A stretch of DNA of 64,000 nucleotides from the NCBI RefSeq assembly GCF_030272615.1, contig NC_081414.1, positions 781,424,119-781,488,118 of the forward strand, given 5' to 3'. The DNA is from Cryptomeria japonica (lineage: Eukaryota > Streptophyta > Pinopsida > Cupressales > Cupressaceae). The position numbers and the translations under genes were made by a program. The notes under the pieces were generated by a model. It made no database searches and was not told the DNA's origin. It was given only the letters and a program-made list of their open reading frames with translations. Below are positions 35,740-47,569 of the stretch, piece after piece; the stretch's first letter is position 1, and each line of letters starts with the position of its first letter.

Positions 35740-37417
35740 CCCCCCCCCCCAAAAAAAAAAGAAAAAAGAAAATGATGACTTGACACTTTGTACTTAGTGC
35801 ATGTATAATGAGCCACTTGCAAACAAAGACAATTTAGGCTTTTCATTTAAAGATTACAACTGCCTCAAATAGGCTATAGAAGACTCAAACCAATAATGCA
35901 CAAGATCTAAGTTGACATAAAAGCAAATTACAAGTACAAAAGAAGTCAAAAGAAGATGAAAATCTAAAAGTAAATTTTTTACTCAAATGGTGAAAAATTG
36001 ATAGTACCATGTTAAAGTAGATGAAAAACTATGCACTTCAAAAAAAATGACACCTAAAAATGAAGTCATATGAGCTTGAATGAAAGCTTGAGAATTTGTA
36101 GAATTCAAGATTAGATAGGAATAGATGTAAAACACTAAAAATTATAAAAAAATATACTAACCAAAATTAGAATCTAACTACACCATTGTGGAGAGTACGA
36201 AAAATTAGCCCATATAAAAAAAAATTGCATTGAAAAAGGCCTCAAAATGACCAAGTTATAAGCCTTCAAAGTTGGACTGCAAAATTGAAAAATCAAATGG
36301 TGAGGGGTCAAACTTTTTTCAAAAAGTGCTAATGTAGTGCTGATGTTAACAAGTGATGGAATTAAATTTAACAGTCATAAGGCCATTGTGCCAAAATCCT
36401 CCTTGTTTGTGTGGCAGTCTATACTGTACGGATTGCTTATGTGGCTGTATGGAATTACTAACTGTGCTACTAACTAAATTGTATGAATGTTGACATGGCC
36501 TTGTACAAATTTTCTTATTGAAGTGTATGAAAATATGATGTGGTCATTGATGTGGCAGTATGAATGCTGACTTTGCAAGTACAGTTTGTTGATCTCGTGT
36601 CGACTGGGTGATGTATGGATGAAAAAGAGAGATACATGTGTCTGTCACTGATTGGTTGTCATGCAATGGCTGGGGCTTGTGTGTTCATTGTCAAGGTAGA
36701 TCTGGGTAGCCAAATAGTGCCACATGTTTGTGTGGGTGTCTAGGTGTGCACTGAGTGGCTGTTGTGTGGTCTAATGAAAAGAAACCACGTGGCAGCCTTA
36801 GGGGAGACCCCACGACGAGGAAGCCTTGGTGGAGCTTGGGCATGGTAGATCCTGGGTAGGCCTAGGTAGGGCATGCCAAAGGCACCGGGAAATAGAGCCA
36901 GCAATGAAAGCTTGGGTCTCAGGGGAGAAGTGTGTGGCAGAGGATGGCCAGTGGGTGAAGGCACTGCAGTGGAGTACAAAGAAGACCACATGGGTGGCAT
37001 TAAGTGCACGACTGATCGGTATGGAGCTTGCAAAATAGGCTCGAATGGTATGGAGCAAGATCAAACCCCCCTAAAAAAATTAAATTTTTTTATTTTGTAA
37101 AAAACTTTTACAATACAACTACGAAAATAATATATTTAAAAAAAAAACTAATTTTGCAGTTTTTTTTTTTGAAAAATAAAATTGTACCATCATAGGTATG
37201 GCTATATGTCTTAACTAGCTAAAAATAAAATTTATGTCGAAAATAAATGTTGTCCAATATAAGAAAATTTATAGTTAAAATTTATGCAAATGGGCTCTTC
37301 GACTTGATGGCATTGTCAAATTTGGCATAGGATGCTCCCAAATTGACTTTTTTCCTTATATCCAAAATTTAAATGCACCCAGATCTCTCCAAATGACTAT
37401 GTAATGGCACTCCAATG
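35740..37417 (-). other. Unusually long leader of Copia C (~1.7 kb)
   Basis: This stretch lies between the PBS and gag. The gag-proximal part has a C run (35742-35750 region) and AT-rich sequence. The PBS-proximal part (about 36400-37070) is GC-raised, with degenerate repeats such as GTGGCAGTATGAATGCTGAC and ATGTGGC. Overlapping open frames on both strands (about 36740-37100) show no recognisable domain. It may be a normal long leader or captured host sequence. Confidence 0.45.
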
Positions 37418-37429
37418 GCTTGGATACCA
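37418..37429 (-). other. Copia C primer-binding site (decayed)
   Basis: The minus strand reads TGGTATCCAAGC beside the LTR start at 37430. It differs from TGGTATCAGAGC by two or three bases, consistent with an old initiator-Met tRNA site. Confidence 0.7.
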
Positions 37430-37828
37430 TGTAATAATTTTCCAATAATAACCAAGCTCAAGAGCCCAATGAATAGCACAACACAAGAGAGATAAAGATA
37501 GACAAGAACAAATTGTATTCTCATCAAGATTCAAAAATCAATTAACTAGATAAACCATACAAAGGACATGAGCCTTCTTATAAAAGAAAGGCCATAGGGA
37601 AATGAGAGCACACAATCATGACATATGGCCCAATGAGATACAAGGGTATGTAGGGATAGGTAGGAGAAATAATAGAATATTCTACTAAAGGTGGATCACA
37701 CACCAAAGGTGGAATGTGACAACAAGATATCATCACAAGAGATGGAATTTCTCCTACAAACATCTTCCCTAGATGCACACTTCCCTAGGTGTCTCATATT
37801 AAAACTACAATGAATACATTATCCTAAT
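37430..37828 (-). repeat. Copia C 5' LTR, truncated
   Basis: Matches 30957-31350, then diverges after ATTATCCTAAT (about 37820). The terminal part ending CAACA in the other LTR is missing. Copia D coding sequence resumes within a few bases. Confidence 0.85.
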
Positions 37829-40345
37829 ATAAGTATGTATATGGCTGATAGACTACCTTGGATAAGGGTAGGCAAAAATGTCTGTACATGATGCATGACT
37901 AGAAAACAACATAGCTTTGAAAGGTTTGCATGGTTTACATAGAGGGTTGAAGTATATCTCTTAAACTTTTCCATATAGATTAATGTTGACCTAATAATCT
38001 TCTGGACCAAGGGAAGGAGTTAGGTACATCTGAATCTTCCTTGATGAACTTTAAGGGGAAGTATGGGTTTAATTAAGAAATAAGATGAAGTCTTAGGTAA
38101 ATTTAAATACTCAGATCATTTCTAGAAAAAAAAAATGGAATAAGATCAATTGAATAAAATTAGACAATGGTGGAGAATATGTCAATAAAAAGTTCATATA
38201 TTTTATGTGAATATCACAGGATTAAGAGAGAAATATATAATATATATATTGTTGAAAAAAAAATGTCTATGAAAAGGAAAACAGGGACTTAGTGAGAAAG
38301 ATATTGTCTATTCTATAATCAAAGGATCTTCCTTTATTTCCTTGTGTTAAGGTATCAATAACACACCTCATTCTTTGAATAGATCCACTACAACTTGTTT
38401 TCAGAAATCAATATAGAGGAAACATGGGGTAGTTAGAAACCAAATGTTAATTATTTCAGAGTCTTTAGATCTAAAGTATTTTCTCACATTCTTGGTGATA
38501 TTATTAAAAAAAAAATGATAAGAAGAGTTATATGTGCATCCTTTTTTACTATGATGGTCAAAAGAAATGATATAGGTTTTATGGTTCTAGCTTATGTGTT
38601 CATAAGTATGGATGTCAAGTTTAATTAGTATTTTGATGATATGATAAAATCACCTCCTATTTCACAAGTTTAAATAGATAATGATGAATCCTATAGTGCC
38701 TTTGAAATCAATAAATCGTGTAATACAACGTCCAATATAATTGAATAATCAAGCCCTCATTGAAAGATTAAGAATATTTAAGGAATTTATAAAAGGATTC
38801 AATAAATAAATTATGTTCTTATCAACATTATCATGAAGATAAATTATCCTCAAACCTATGATGAGGCTAGGGGAAAGAATGAGTTGTTATAAGCTGTGAA
38901 GACTGAATATTATTCTATGATAAAGTATCAAACATGGGAACTAGTGGACTTTCCCAAGGGCAAGAATATGATAAAAAATAAGTCAGTGCATAAGACTAAA
39001 TTAAAGTCTAGTTTTAGCACTAAAAAAGGGGCAAGAATAGTGGCCAAAGGGTACTCACAAAAAAGGTAATTGACCTCACAAAAAATATCACTATTAGGAT
39101 TGTTATAACATTTGTAGCTCATTTCAAGTGGACTCCTCACAAAATCGTTGTTAAAAATGTATCTTTTGAATGAAAAATTGATGGGTAGATCTATACTACT
39201 TAACCACCTGGATTTGAAATTTTAGGTTAGGAATACTTTGTTTGTAGGTCAAGGAAGCCGCTATATGGTTTCAAGAAATATACAATAGCTTAGTATGATA
39301 AGATTATTTAGTTAAAATTTCAAGGGTTCCATTATAATCCTCGTTATTTAGAGTTGTATGTGAAATAATTTGGTAAAGGTGGTATGCATATAATTGTGTT
39401 TTATGTTGATCATATTATCATCATAGAACACAAAATGAACAAAATTAGTGAATAAAGTTAAATTTGAAATACATTCGAGATGAAATCATTTCTCTCCATA
39501 CTATTTTATTAGTATCTACATATATAGTACAAAGATAGTAGAATTTATCTCTCTCAAAGCAAGTATTCTTTATAATTATTTTAACCAAGTTTAGGATAAA
39601 AAATTGTAAGAGTAATTATTGATTAGTTACCCTATGATTGAAGTTAGCTAAGGACATGGGACACGAGCATGTTGATTCTACTTTACACAGTCAAGCTATT
39701 GGTTGCCTTTTATACTTTATTCACACTAGACTAGATATTACTCTTATAGTAGGTGTGGTTTTGAGGTTTTTGGTTTCTCCTAATATTCCATATTATATGG
39801 TAGAAAAATTAATATTAATATATAAACAAAACACATAGACTATGGATGTTATTATTCTTGTCTTAGAGACCTAATACTTGTAGTATTTTTCTTTAGATTG
39901 GGTATGTTGTGCAAATGACTAAAAATATACCATAAGTTATGTTCCTCTTCTTGGTTGTAGCCCAGATTAATGGTGTAGTAAGAGGTAACCTAATATTTCT
40001 TTATCAATTGTATAGGCTAAATATATATAGTAGTAAATGAGATAGATAAATAAATAACCTGTTATGAGCTATTCTTTAATATTCAAATAATATCAAACAT
40101 GGTCTTCTTTACATCATCGTGACAATCGAATTGTTGTCTAAGAAGAAAATGATTCATGTTGGAAAAAAGCATATAGAGGTTTATCACCTTTATATTAGAG
40201 ATTTCATCCAAAAATGGGTGATTCATCTTTAATATTGTAGGGCATAGGACTGGATAGTTGATCTTTTCACTGAGGCATTATGTGAGACTAGGTTTGTATA
40301 TCTTTATGTATTTTAGGAATATGAGAAGTCAATCGAATATTTCAT
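37829..40345 (+). pseudogene. Copia D (outer), right part: integrase, RT, RNase H
   Basis: The plus strand resumes with MADRLPWIRVGKNVC and CMTRKQHSFE, the second half of GAG-pre-integrase. Then come an integrase LDNGGEYVNK block (about 38155-38190), NYFRVFRSKVFSHI (about 38450-38490), RT blocks YQTWELVDFPKGKN (about 38928-38970) and ARIVAKGYSQK (about 39030-39060), and RNase H-side blocks AIGCLLYFIHTRLDIT (39690-39740) and GKKHIEVYHLY (about 40160-40190). Stops and frameshifts are frequent. A decayed PPT-like GCCAACTAGTGAGGATT follows near 40350; no 3' LTR was identified. Confidence 0.82.
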
Positions 40346-41462
40346 GATTGCCAACTAGTGAGGATTATTATGAATCTATATAACTATATTAGTGAATAAA
40401 TTATTTTAAATGGGTAACTAAGAAGAATTTTTGCTAGAAGCCATATTTTTTAAGATTATAGGGTTATATTTGAAAGTAATTAGTTAAATTTATTTATGGA
40501 TGTTAAAAGAAATTAATTTTTGAATTATCAATAGAGCCCAATAGTGACAAAACCACCTATTGCCACCTACTTTCTATCATCTTACCATCCATAATAAATA
40601 CGGGAAATAACTTTTATGCTTGTTGACTATAAATTCAAAATGTATTTTTTAGATAAGATAAATTTAATGAGAGAGTAATCAGTATATTCTAATTAGCAAC
40701 CAATTCATATATTTATTTTTCCTTGTGCATTTTTCTACTAAATACGTTGGATCATTATAGAACTTAGGTTCTCAAAAGAAAGGTGGTTGTATAATTTAAA
40801 AGGAAAAGGCCTTTTATAAATGTTAGTGAATATTGCAATCAATTAAATATTCACATAATATATTAATATACAAATAAAAAAAATTATTAGTTTTTATGTA
40901 TTTGATTCTACAATTAAAATATCTCTTGACTATACGTTTAATTGTAAAGGAATGATAAATAAGAAAGAGAACATATGTTATATTTACATGATTAAAAAAA
41001 CCTTCTAGTCCTTCTTAAATTTTGGATGTTAAAATAAGAGTTGTTAGAATTTCACAATTATTTGAATTTAATGTTTTATCCATGAAAATTTTATCATCTT
41101 ATGAAAACCAAATTTTATGCTTTTGTTTTCTAATTTTACTTAAAAAATTATAAGTTTATTAAGATTTGTCTATTACAATTAATATTATTTTAATCTTATA
41201 AATTAAAACATTAAAAACATCTTTTAATATAAATTGGATATTAAAAATATTAAAAAAGATTCTCATATTTTTTTAAAATATTATTTTAATACTATAAATT
41301 AAAACATTAAAAACATCTTTTAATATAAATCGGATAATAAAAATACTAAAAAAGATTCTCATATTTTTAAAAAATATTTATCAACCTAAAAAATTACTCG
41401 TCATTATAATTTAATGATTAATTTTAATTTAAGTATTAAATAATTATAATTTTGATTAATAA
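40346..41462. other. AT-rich spacer with a 96-bp tandem duplication
   Basis: Units 41182-41277 and 41278-41373 match with few changes (shared ATTAAAACATTAAAAACATC). No gene recognised. Confidence 0.7.
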
Positions 41463-43240
41463 AAATAGGTTATGCTCAAACATTTACATATCCACTAAAC
41501 AAAAACACCTAGGGTGCATGAGGAATGCACACCCATAAAAAAAAAAAGCAAAAATTTCTAAAGACCACCAAACAAATAGACAAAGACCAGAGACAAAACC
41601 AAAAAGAAAAAACAAAACAATCACCTACTAAAGACATGAAAGGATGGTCTACTGGACGAAGGCATAACACTCTTGCCAATCTTTACATAGACCTATGACT
41701 TTATCAAAAAATAAATTGTTTGTTTGAGTCTTTTGCAAAGATCGAAGTGCCAAACTTTGGGCTGGCCTTGACTAGTGAGGTAGAGGGATCCAACATTGTA
41801 GAGGAAGACTCTATGTATCTCTACCACTTCGCCTTTCTACATTCAATTTCCTTCTTAATAGAAAGAAAGGAGGCAGAATTCTTAGGTTCCATCTCTTGGC
41901 TCAACATAAATTCTTAGGTTCCTACATTCCTTCAACATAACTAGCTAGGTTACCCTTAACACGACTTTGCACTATTTTTAAAATCATCACAAATATTAGG
42001 TTTGATCTGAATGAGGTCACCTGCCATAACGAACACAAAGAACCTAGAGGTGAAAACTAGAGGGGGGAAACGAAAACTAGTAGTATGAAAATAATGACAC
42101 TTATAGGGGTTGGGGAAAGTGTAACTATATTTTTAATGAGATGTCTACCACCTATACATTAAATGATTGGTATAAAGGGCAGCGATGATAAGGAAAAAGG
42201 AAATCTTTGGATTATACTTCATTTTTAGTCCTTATATCATAAAAGATAGCAACACAAACCATATCAATAATATAATAAATATCTGACCATATTTTCAAAT
42301 GATTGAAAAATGGGCCCAATGAAGAGAACCTATCTACAACTTTATTCCCTTCTCTTTTTGTGTAACTAAAACTAAGATGGCTCATCCTGCGAGTGAGGTC
42401 CTTAAACCTAGCAATAAGGTGATCACATTTTTAGTCAAGTTTGGCTTCATTTATTAACATTAAAATAGTATTTTTTGAATTACCATCTATGATGATTTGA
42501 CAATACCCTTTATCTTTTACAATTACTAAACCATAATAAGACGTTGCTACCTCTACAACACTCGAAGTTTGCATCCTCAAGTTGGTCACATAGGCTAGGA
42601 CTAGATAGCCCCTATGGTCACAAATAAACCCACCCCTACTCACCTAACCTAGATTTCCTTTAGAAGAACTATCATAATTCAATTTCAGCAAACTAGATTT
42701 GAGGGGTCCCATTAAATATAATTTCTAAATTCAATAGGAGAGGATATAAATATTGAAAGAGAATCAATCAAGCTCCAATTTATAGAAATCTACCAATCTA
42801 GAAATGAGGGTGAAAGAGAATGTTTGAATCTTTTAAAATAGCCCATGTTTTCTTTAACATTAACAATATTTGCACTAGATAGAGAGTCCCAACTAATCTT
42901 TCTTTAGGTAAAGATTATGTTAATTCTTTCCTTCCACAAGCTCCAAAAATGTCCTACCACCATACCTGCCTAATAAGTGGATAAGAAGGAGGAGACCAAC
43001 TAGATATAGAATCCTTTAAATCCCCATTCCGAACCCACTAAACAAGGAACAAGTTGGAAATTTTTTGTCTAGCATTCTACAAGTATTGGCAATGAAACAT
43101 AATATGATTAATATTCTCTTATTCACTCTCACATAAAAAACATCTATGGACAAATTGTAAACCACACACTTTTAAGATTGTTGATAGTAATAATTCTACC
43201 ATGGCAAGTCCTCTACCAAAAAAAGAAAACCTTCAAATAT
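41463..43240 (-). mobile_element. LINE 3' half with zf-RVT, RNase H and accessory ORF remnant (subfamily B)
   Basis: Minus-strand order: a zf-RVT-like CFLCESE and INHIMFHCQYL (about 43065-43135); RNase H; a new ATG opening MAGDLIQIKPNICDDF (about 41965-42035); then, after an apparent deletion, a tail homologous to 43700-44170 (shared GGTCTACTGGAC, ATCTCTTGGCT). The 3' end is A-rich (about 41463-41480). The RT proper is missing. No target duplication was found. Confidence 0.65.
42380..42660 (-). pseudogene. LINE RNase H domain relic
   Basis: Minus-strand GGFICDHRGYLVLAYV, SSVVEVATSYYGLVIV, YCQIIIDGNSKNTI and LSFSYTKREGNKVVD match the plant LINE-type RNase H (RVT_3) order: GG..RD.RG; E..A...GL; (E)GDS; hREgN..aD. 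The Asp of the GDS block reads DGNS here and other acidic residues have changed, so activity is unlikely. Confidence 0.8.
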
Positions 43241-43292
43241 GTATAAAATCTCCAAATATAATTATATACTTGTAAATTTAATAAATTCATTA

Positions 43293-43384
43293 TATCTGTA
43301 TGCAAGCTTCTAGAAATGATTGTGTGCGAGTTTTTTGATCAAAAAACTCGCATACAATCATTTCCAAAACCTTGCATACAGATA
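43293..43384. repeat. 92-bp near-perfect palindrome
   Basis: Two 46-base arms meet without a loop at the central TTTTTTGATCAAAAAA. By eye, 42 of 46 positions pair. The outer ends are TATCTGTATGCAAG and CTTGCATACAGATA. It lies just upstream of the LINE relic at 41.46-43.24 kb, in AT-rich sequence. Confidence 0.95.
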
Positions 43385-43694
43385 ATCTATGGATTGTGGA
43401 AATCTCATTTCATCAAATTCATAATATTTTATTAAGTATATTTTTTAAAAATAAAATAATATAATTACGATTATAGATTTATTTATAAAAGTATAAATTT
43501 AATAATAAATAAATTAATTTATTTTTTAAAATATAATTATTAAATTATAAGAACTATGGCTATTAGGTGGAGCAAATGTTAAGTCTTACATTGATGTGAA
43601 ATAATATAAATTAAAATTTTATTGTATCAAAAATAATTTGAACTGTTCTTGTAATCCAAGTATGTTACTATAGTTAAACTTTTTATTTTTCAGA
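43385..43694. other. AT-rich spacer
   Basis: No gene or repeat family recognised between the palindrome and the next LINE-like tail. Confidence 0.5.
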
Positions 43695-44830
43695 ATATTT
43701 TGGTTAATAAAACAATGATAGGCCTAAACCTTTACATATACACTAAACACCAACAACTAGGATGAATGAGGAATGGACACTCAGCCAAAAAATAGACTAC
43801 CAAAACACACTAGAAACTACTAGACAACCCGATAAAGGCCAGAGACAAAACCCAAAATAAAAGAACCTGCCAAAGACACGAAAGGAAGGTCTACTGGACA
43901 TAGGCATTACCCTCTTGTCAATATTTAGATAGACTTATGAATTTATTAGAAAAATAAATTTAATCATGAGATTCTTTTGTAGAGATTGTAGTGCTAAACT
44001 CCAGGATTTCCTTGGCCAGAGAGATTGGGGGATCCACCATTGTAGAGGGAGACTTTGTATATATTTTCTGCTTAGCCTTTTCACGTTCAATTTCTTCCTT
44101 TATAGCAAGGAGACTGAATTATTTGAAGCCATCTCTTGGCTTAGCATACACCTGTTGGCTCTCCTTCAGCTTCCCCACTATATTTCTTTCAACCATCTAA
44201 GATAGCTTCTCATTAACATCATATAACATCATCTCGACCTTGTCCCATTTTACTAATTTGCTAGCAATATCACTAGTAACCCTCCAAACCCTATCATCAT
44301 TTTCCTCCATCGCTCATTTGTTAACCCTAGCCCACATTTTTACTATTGTACTTAAGGCCTATTTCTATTTGTTATTTTCATTTAAAATTGCAAGAAGAGT
44401 CATTTTATAGCCATGTGTTGTTGCCCAATATCCTCTTCCAACTTAGATACCTTTGCTTCTAGATTAGGGGAGTTGGGATTGAGGATAGAAACATCTTGTC
44501 TAGGTGGGAAATGAGAAACCTCCCCTGAGGTAGTAGGAGAGTAGTCAGACTTGGAGGCCAAGGAGGACTCATATTCTTTCAAAGCCTCTTGCTCATCCAA
44601 ATCAACCAGCTCCACAACTTTAGAAGGTGGGGTTTGGGTAATTTTTTGTTTCACCCACCTAATAGAGTTGAAACAGGTATGAATAAGCTTGGCTTTAGAA
44701 AAAGAAGAAACATTGCAGCTCAGTTTCAAACTACGGGCACTAGATAGCTCAACCACTAAATTTGAATTTGACAAGGGACCAAGAAAAATGAAGAGTGTCA
44801 CATTGGATGCAGATAAAACTATGTGGAAGT
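43695..44830 (-). mobile_element. LINE-like 3' element with coiled-coil ORF (subfamily B), copy 3
   Basis: The minus-strand ORF of 133 codons (44801-44400) carries DLDEQEALKEYESSLASKS and a heptad-like LEAKVSKLEEDIGQQH. After a stop it continues with a DRVWRVTSDIASKL-like block near 44250-44300, matching RVWKAINDLVQKL at about 22.0 kb. The tail is shared with 41463-41960. The 3' end is TTTTATTAACCAAAAT-like. No RT or RNase H lies upstream before 45.7 kb, so the copy is 5'-truncated. Confidence 0.55.
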
Positions 44831-45694
44831 TGTAAAGCCTTATAATTAGCCCTTGGCGAGAAGGAAGATAACTTTTTTTTTAAAATGTTATTCTTTCAAG
44901 TTCTTTTTTATTTATTTTGTAATATATGAAATTCTAAGATATCTTAAAAAAAAATTTCAGTAGTTTCTTGTATTCCAATAAGTTTATATTTATTCCAATT
45001 ACTTGTGAAAACTAGACCCATAAAAGAGGCCACTAGGTATTAAATGCAATTTTAGAAAAAATAAACTTGAATTAAATAATGATTGTTATTTTTTAATTGA
45101 ATTTTATGTTTAATATAATTATTATTTAAATTTAAATATTATTTAGTATATTAAATGAAATTTTATTAAAATTTAAAATTAAATATTGTTTTACTTTATC
45201 ATAATTAATATATAATTTTATTTAAAATATATATAGACATTGATAAAAATATATTATTTTTTGGATAGTAGTAATATAATGTTTATTGTCATTTAAACAA
45301 GAGACACAATGCATCAAGTTCCTTCCAATAGTGTCATTAGTTTAGATTATAAAAAAAAGAGTCTGGTATGATGTTTTAATTATAGAAAACTCATTCACTT
45401 ACATGAAAAAATCTAAAATTACATTATTAATAAAATAATTTAAAATATAGTGCGACATTGTAGATATTTGAATAAAAAGAAACAAATAAGTATTAAAAAA
45501 TAATAAATTAAAATTGTTCTATTATATTAAATTTTATTCCTTTTTAAATTCATCTAACAATAGTAAAATACACCAAAACCAAATTTCATAAGTTTAACCA
45601 TGTAAAATTAGAATGGATTATTTACAAGAAATAACTGAGAAATAAAACTATAAAAAGAAGCAAGGCTAAGATTAAAAAAACATTTTGTTTTTAA
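44831..45694. other. AT-rich spacer
   Basis: Long A/T runs; no ORF of interest and no recognised repeat. Confidence 0.5.
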
Positions 45695-46777
45695 TTAAAG
45701 GATCAAATGGGTTTTAAGGGAGCCCAAAACCCACAATATCAAAAGAAGAAAAGAATCATTGCTATCAACTAAGAATCAACAAGCATACAAAACTAACCAA
45801 AAAATCACAAAAGAAAACACCTAATTTAAGTTCTTAAGGGCCTCTTCCACTTCAACCTCCAATTGGGTATTATTCATGGCAAACTTCTTCATGTCTTTAG
45901 CATTTTGGGCCACTTGCTTTGTCATTTTCTTGTTGCTTTCTCTAGCTCAAATACATAGTCTTTTTCCCACCTCTTGAGCAACCTGTTTACTTTTCTCCAT
46001 AGAATCAAGATCTATATAAAAATACTTGATCTCATGACCCTTTTCAAACTTTTCCAACATAATTCTTACTCTCTCTATAATGGATTTCGTGACGTTGAAA
46101 CTAAAGTTGACCAAGCTAATTAAGTTGTCATTGATATTTTTTATAGTTCATCTCAAGCCTCTAATTCTACCTTCAAAGTCCTCCTTCATATGCTCAATAT
46201 ATTTCACTACTTTTTTGTAGAGGTCACTACATTACTTCATTCTATTTCAAGTCATTCACAACTAGTCTCCTTTGTATTATCCACTTTGATCTTTAGTCAA
46301 AAAATGGAAATATTAATTTTATGAAACAAAAAAAATTGCATCCTAAAATAATCCACAATTGCAAGCAAATCCTAGGGGTTTTCCTTGTCCAAATTTAATA
46401 GTGGATAATTGACACTCAAATCTCTAGGAAATGGAGTTCTCAATCTATCCCTATCTCTTTCTTTGGACGAAAACTCTAGTGATAGACTTCTAACATCGTC
46501 ATGACCTCTTTTCATCTTTTAATTTATTTTTCATCATAACTCAGAGGTAGGATTTCTTGAGACACCGAGGCAAGGGAAGCATCTCTAATATTAAGGTTTC
46601 TTTTACAACCCTTCTTACCTTTCTCTTTAACCCCTTCATGTACTGACTCATCAAAGTCTTCAGTATCCACCCACTCCCCTCATAAAATGGGGAATCATCT
46701 CCTTCTATGTTAAAATCCTCCCCTCTCCAAATTACCCTTCATATATTTAAGTTTAAAATGCTCCATTCAAAGTAAAA

Positions 46778-47343
46778 TCAAACCCTCATGAAGATTTTCT
46801 TATCCTTCTTATGTTCTTTTAGGCTCAAATCTAAAGAGGATAATAGAAAGATTGGAAAAGAAACCCTATTCTTATTGCTAAAATGGTTTAAGAGGGTAAT
46901 ATGATAATTATACACGAGCAAAAAACACCCATCTAAAGTGAAGTACTGAATGGTTACCTTCAACACTTCATCCCACAAAGGTTTAATGGTGTCCATCTTG
47001 TAGCCTCCCTTGTATTTGACCAGATGCTTAGTCTCTTTGTCCTTTATAAAATTCTAGACCTTGACCTCTCCAGATTTCCTATCTTTGAAGAATTTTTTGC
47101 CCACAATACTCAGCCTAGTTAGCTCACCAACCACCTTCTTTGTTAGCTTGAAATTTCGCCCATAAATAGTATAATGACCTTTCTTCCATCCCTTGGCAAA
47201 TATTTTTGGTAGATTATGGTTGTAGCCATAGAGTCTTTCAAAGTAGGAAGTGACCCCCCTTTCTCCAAAATCCTCCAAATGCTGAAATTCTTCCTAATGT
47301 TGTCACACATTAATGACTCCAGTATGTTCCTATCGCCCCCCAT
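46778..47343 (-). pseudogene. Accessory ORF of LINE subfamily A (unknown function)
   Basis: Two in-phase segments (47278-47057 and 46996-46778) separated by a stop at 47054-47056, with a possible frameshift near 47270 linking to MGGDRNILESLMCDNI. Blocks: YFERLYGYNHNLPKIFAKGW, YTIYGRNFKLTKKVVGELT, KKFFKDRK, YFTLDGCFLLVYNYHI, LLNHF and VSFPIFLLSSL. The second half recurs at 27.1-27.3 kb. I recognise it only as a repeated plant ORF type found in multicopy elements. No catalytic motif is apparent. Confidence 0.6.
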
Positions 47344-47569
47344 CTCTATATACCTCTAAGAATTCAGACAAAGAACAATGCAGGCTCTAGAAATGGAAAC
47401 GCTTCAAGAAAGATAATACCTTCACTTATCAATATATCAATTCATATAAGGGCCCAAAAAACACCCACAAAGTGTGCCGAAATTAGTACCATTATTAAAC
47501 TAGTAGATCTAGTCATTATTATACTGAATGGAGTTGCCTTCTTCTATGTGGATCCTATCATAGGCCACC

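Larger units (their letters stand above)
30957..37828 (-). mobile_element. Copia C (inner), minus strand, nested in Copia D
   Basis: LTRs at 30957-31400 and 37430-~37828 match for about 390 bases (shared AGAGCCCAATGAATAGCA and CAAAGGTGGAATGTGACAAC). The left LTR ends CAACA beside a C-run PPT (31401-31408); the right LTR begins TGTAATAATTTTCC beside the PBS. Minus-strand gag, integrase, RT and RNase H relics lie between. The right LTR has lost its last ~35-45 bases. It interrupts Copia D, so it inserted later. Confidence 0.92.

Noticed and set aside
36740-37100. Overlapping ORFs on both strands near 36.9 kb as candidate genes
   Set aside because: No recognisable domain, both strands equally open, and located in the leader of Copia C.
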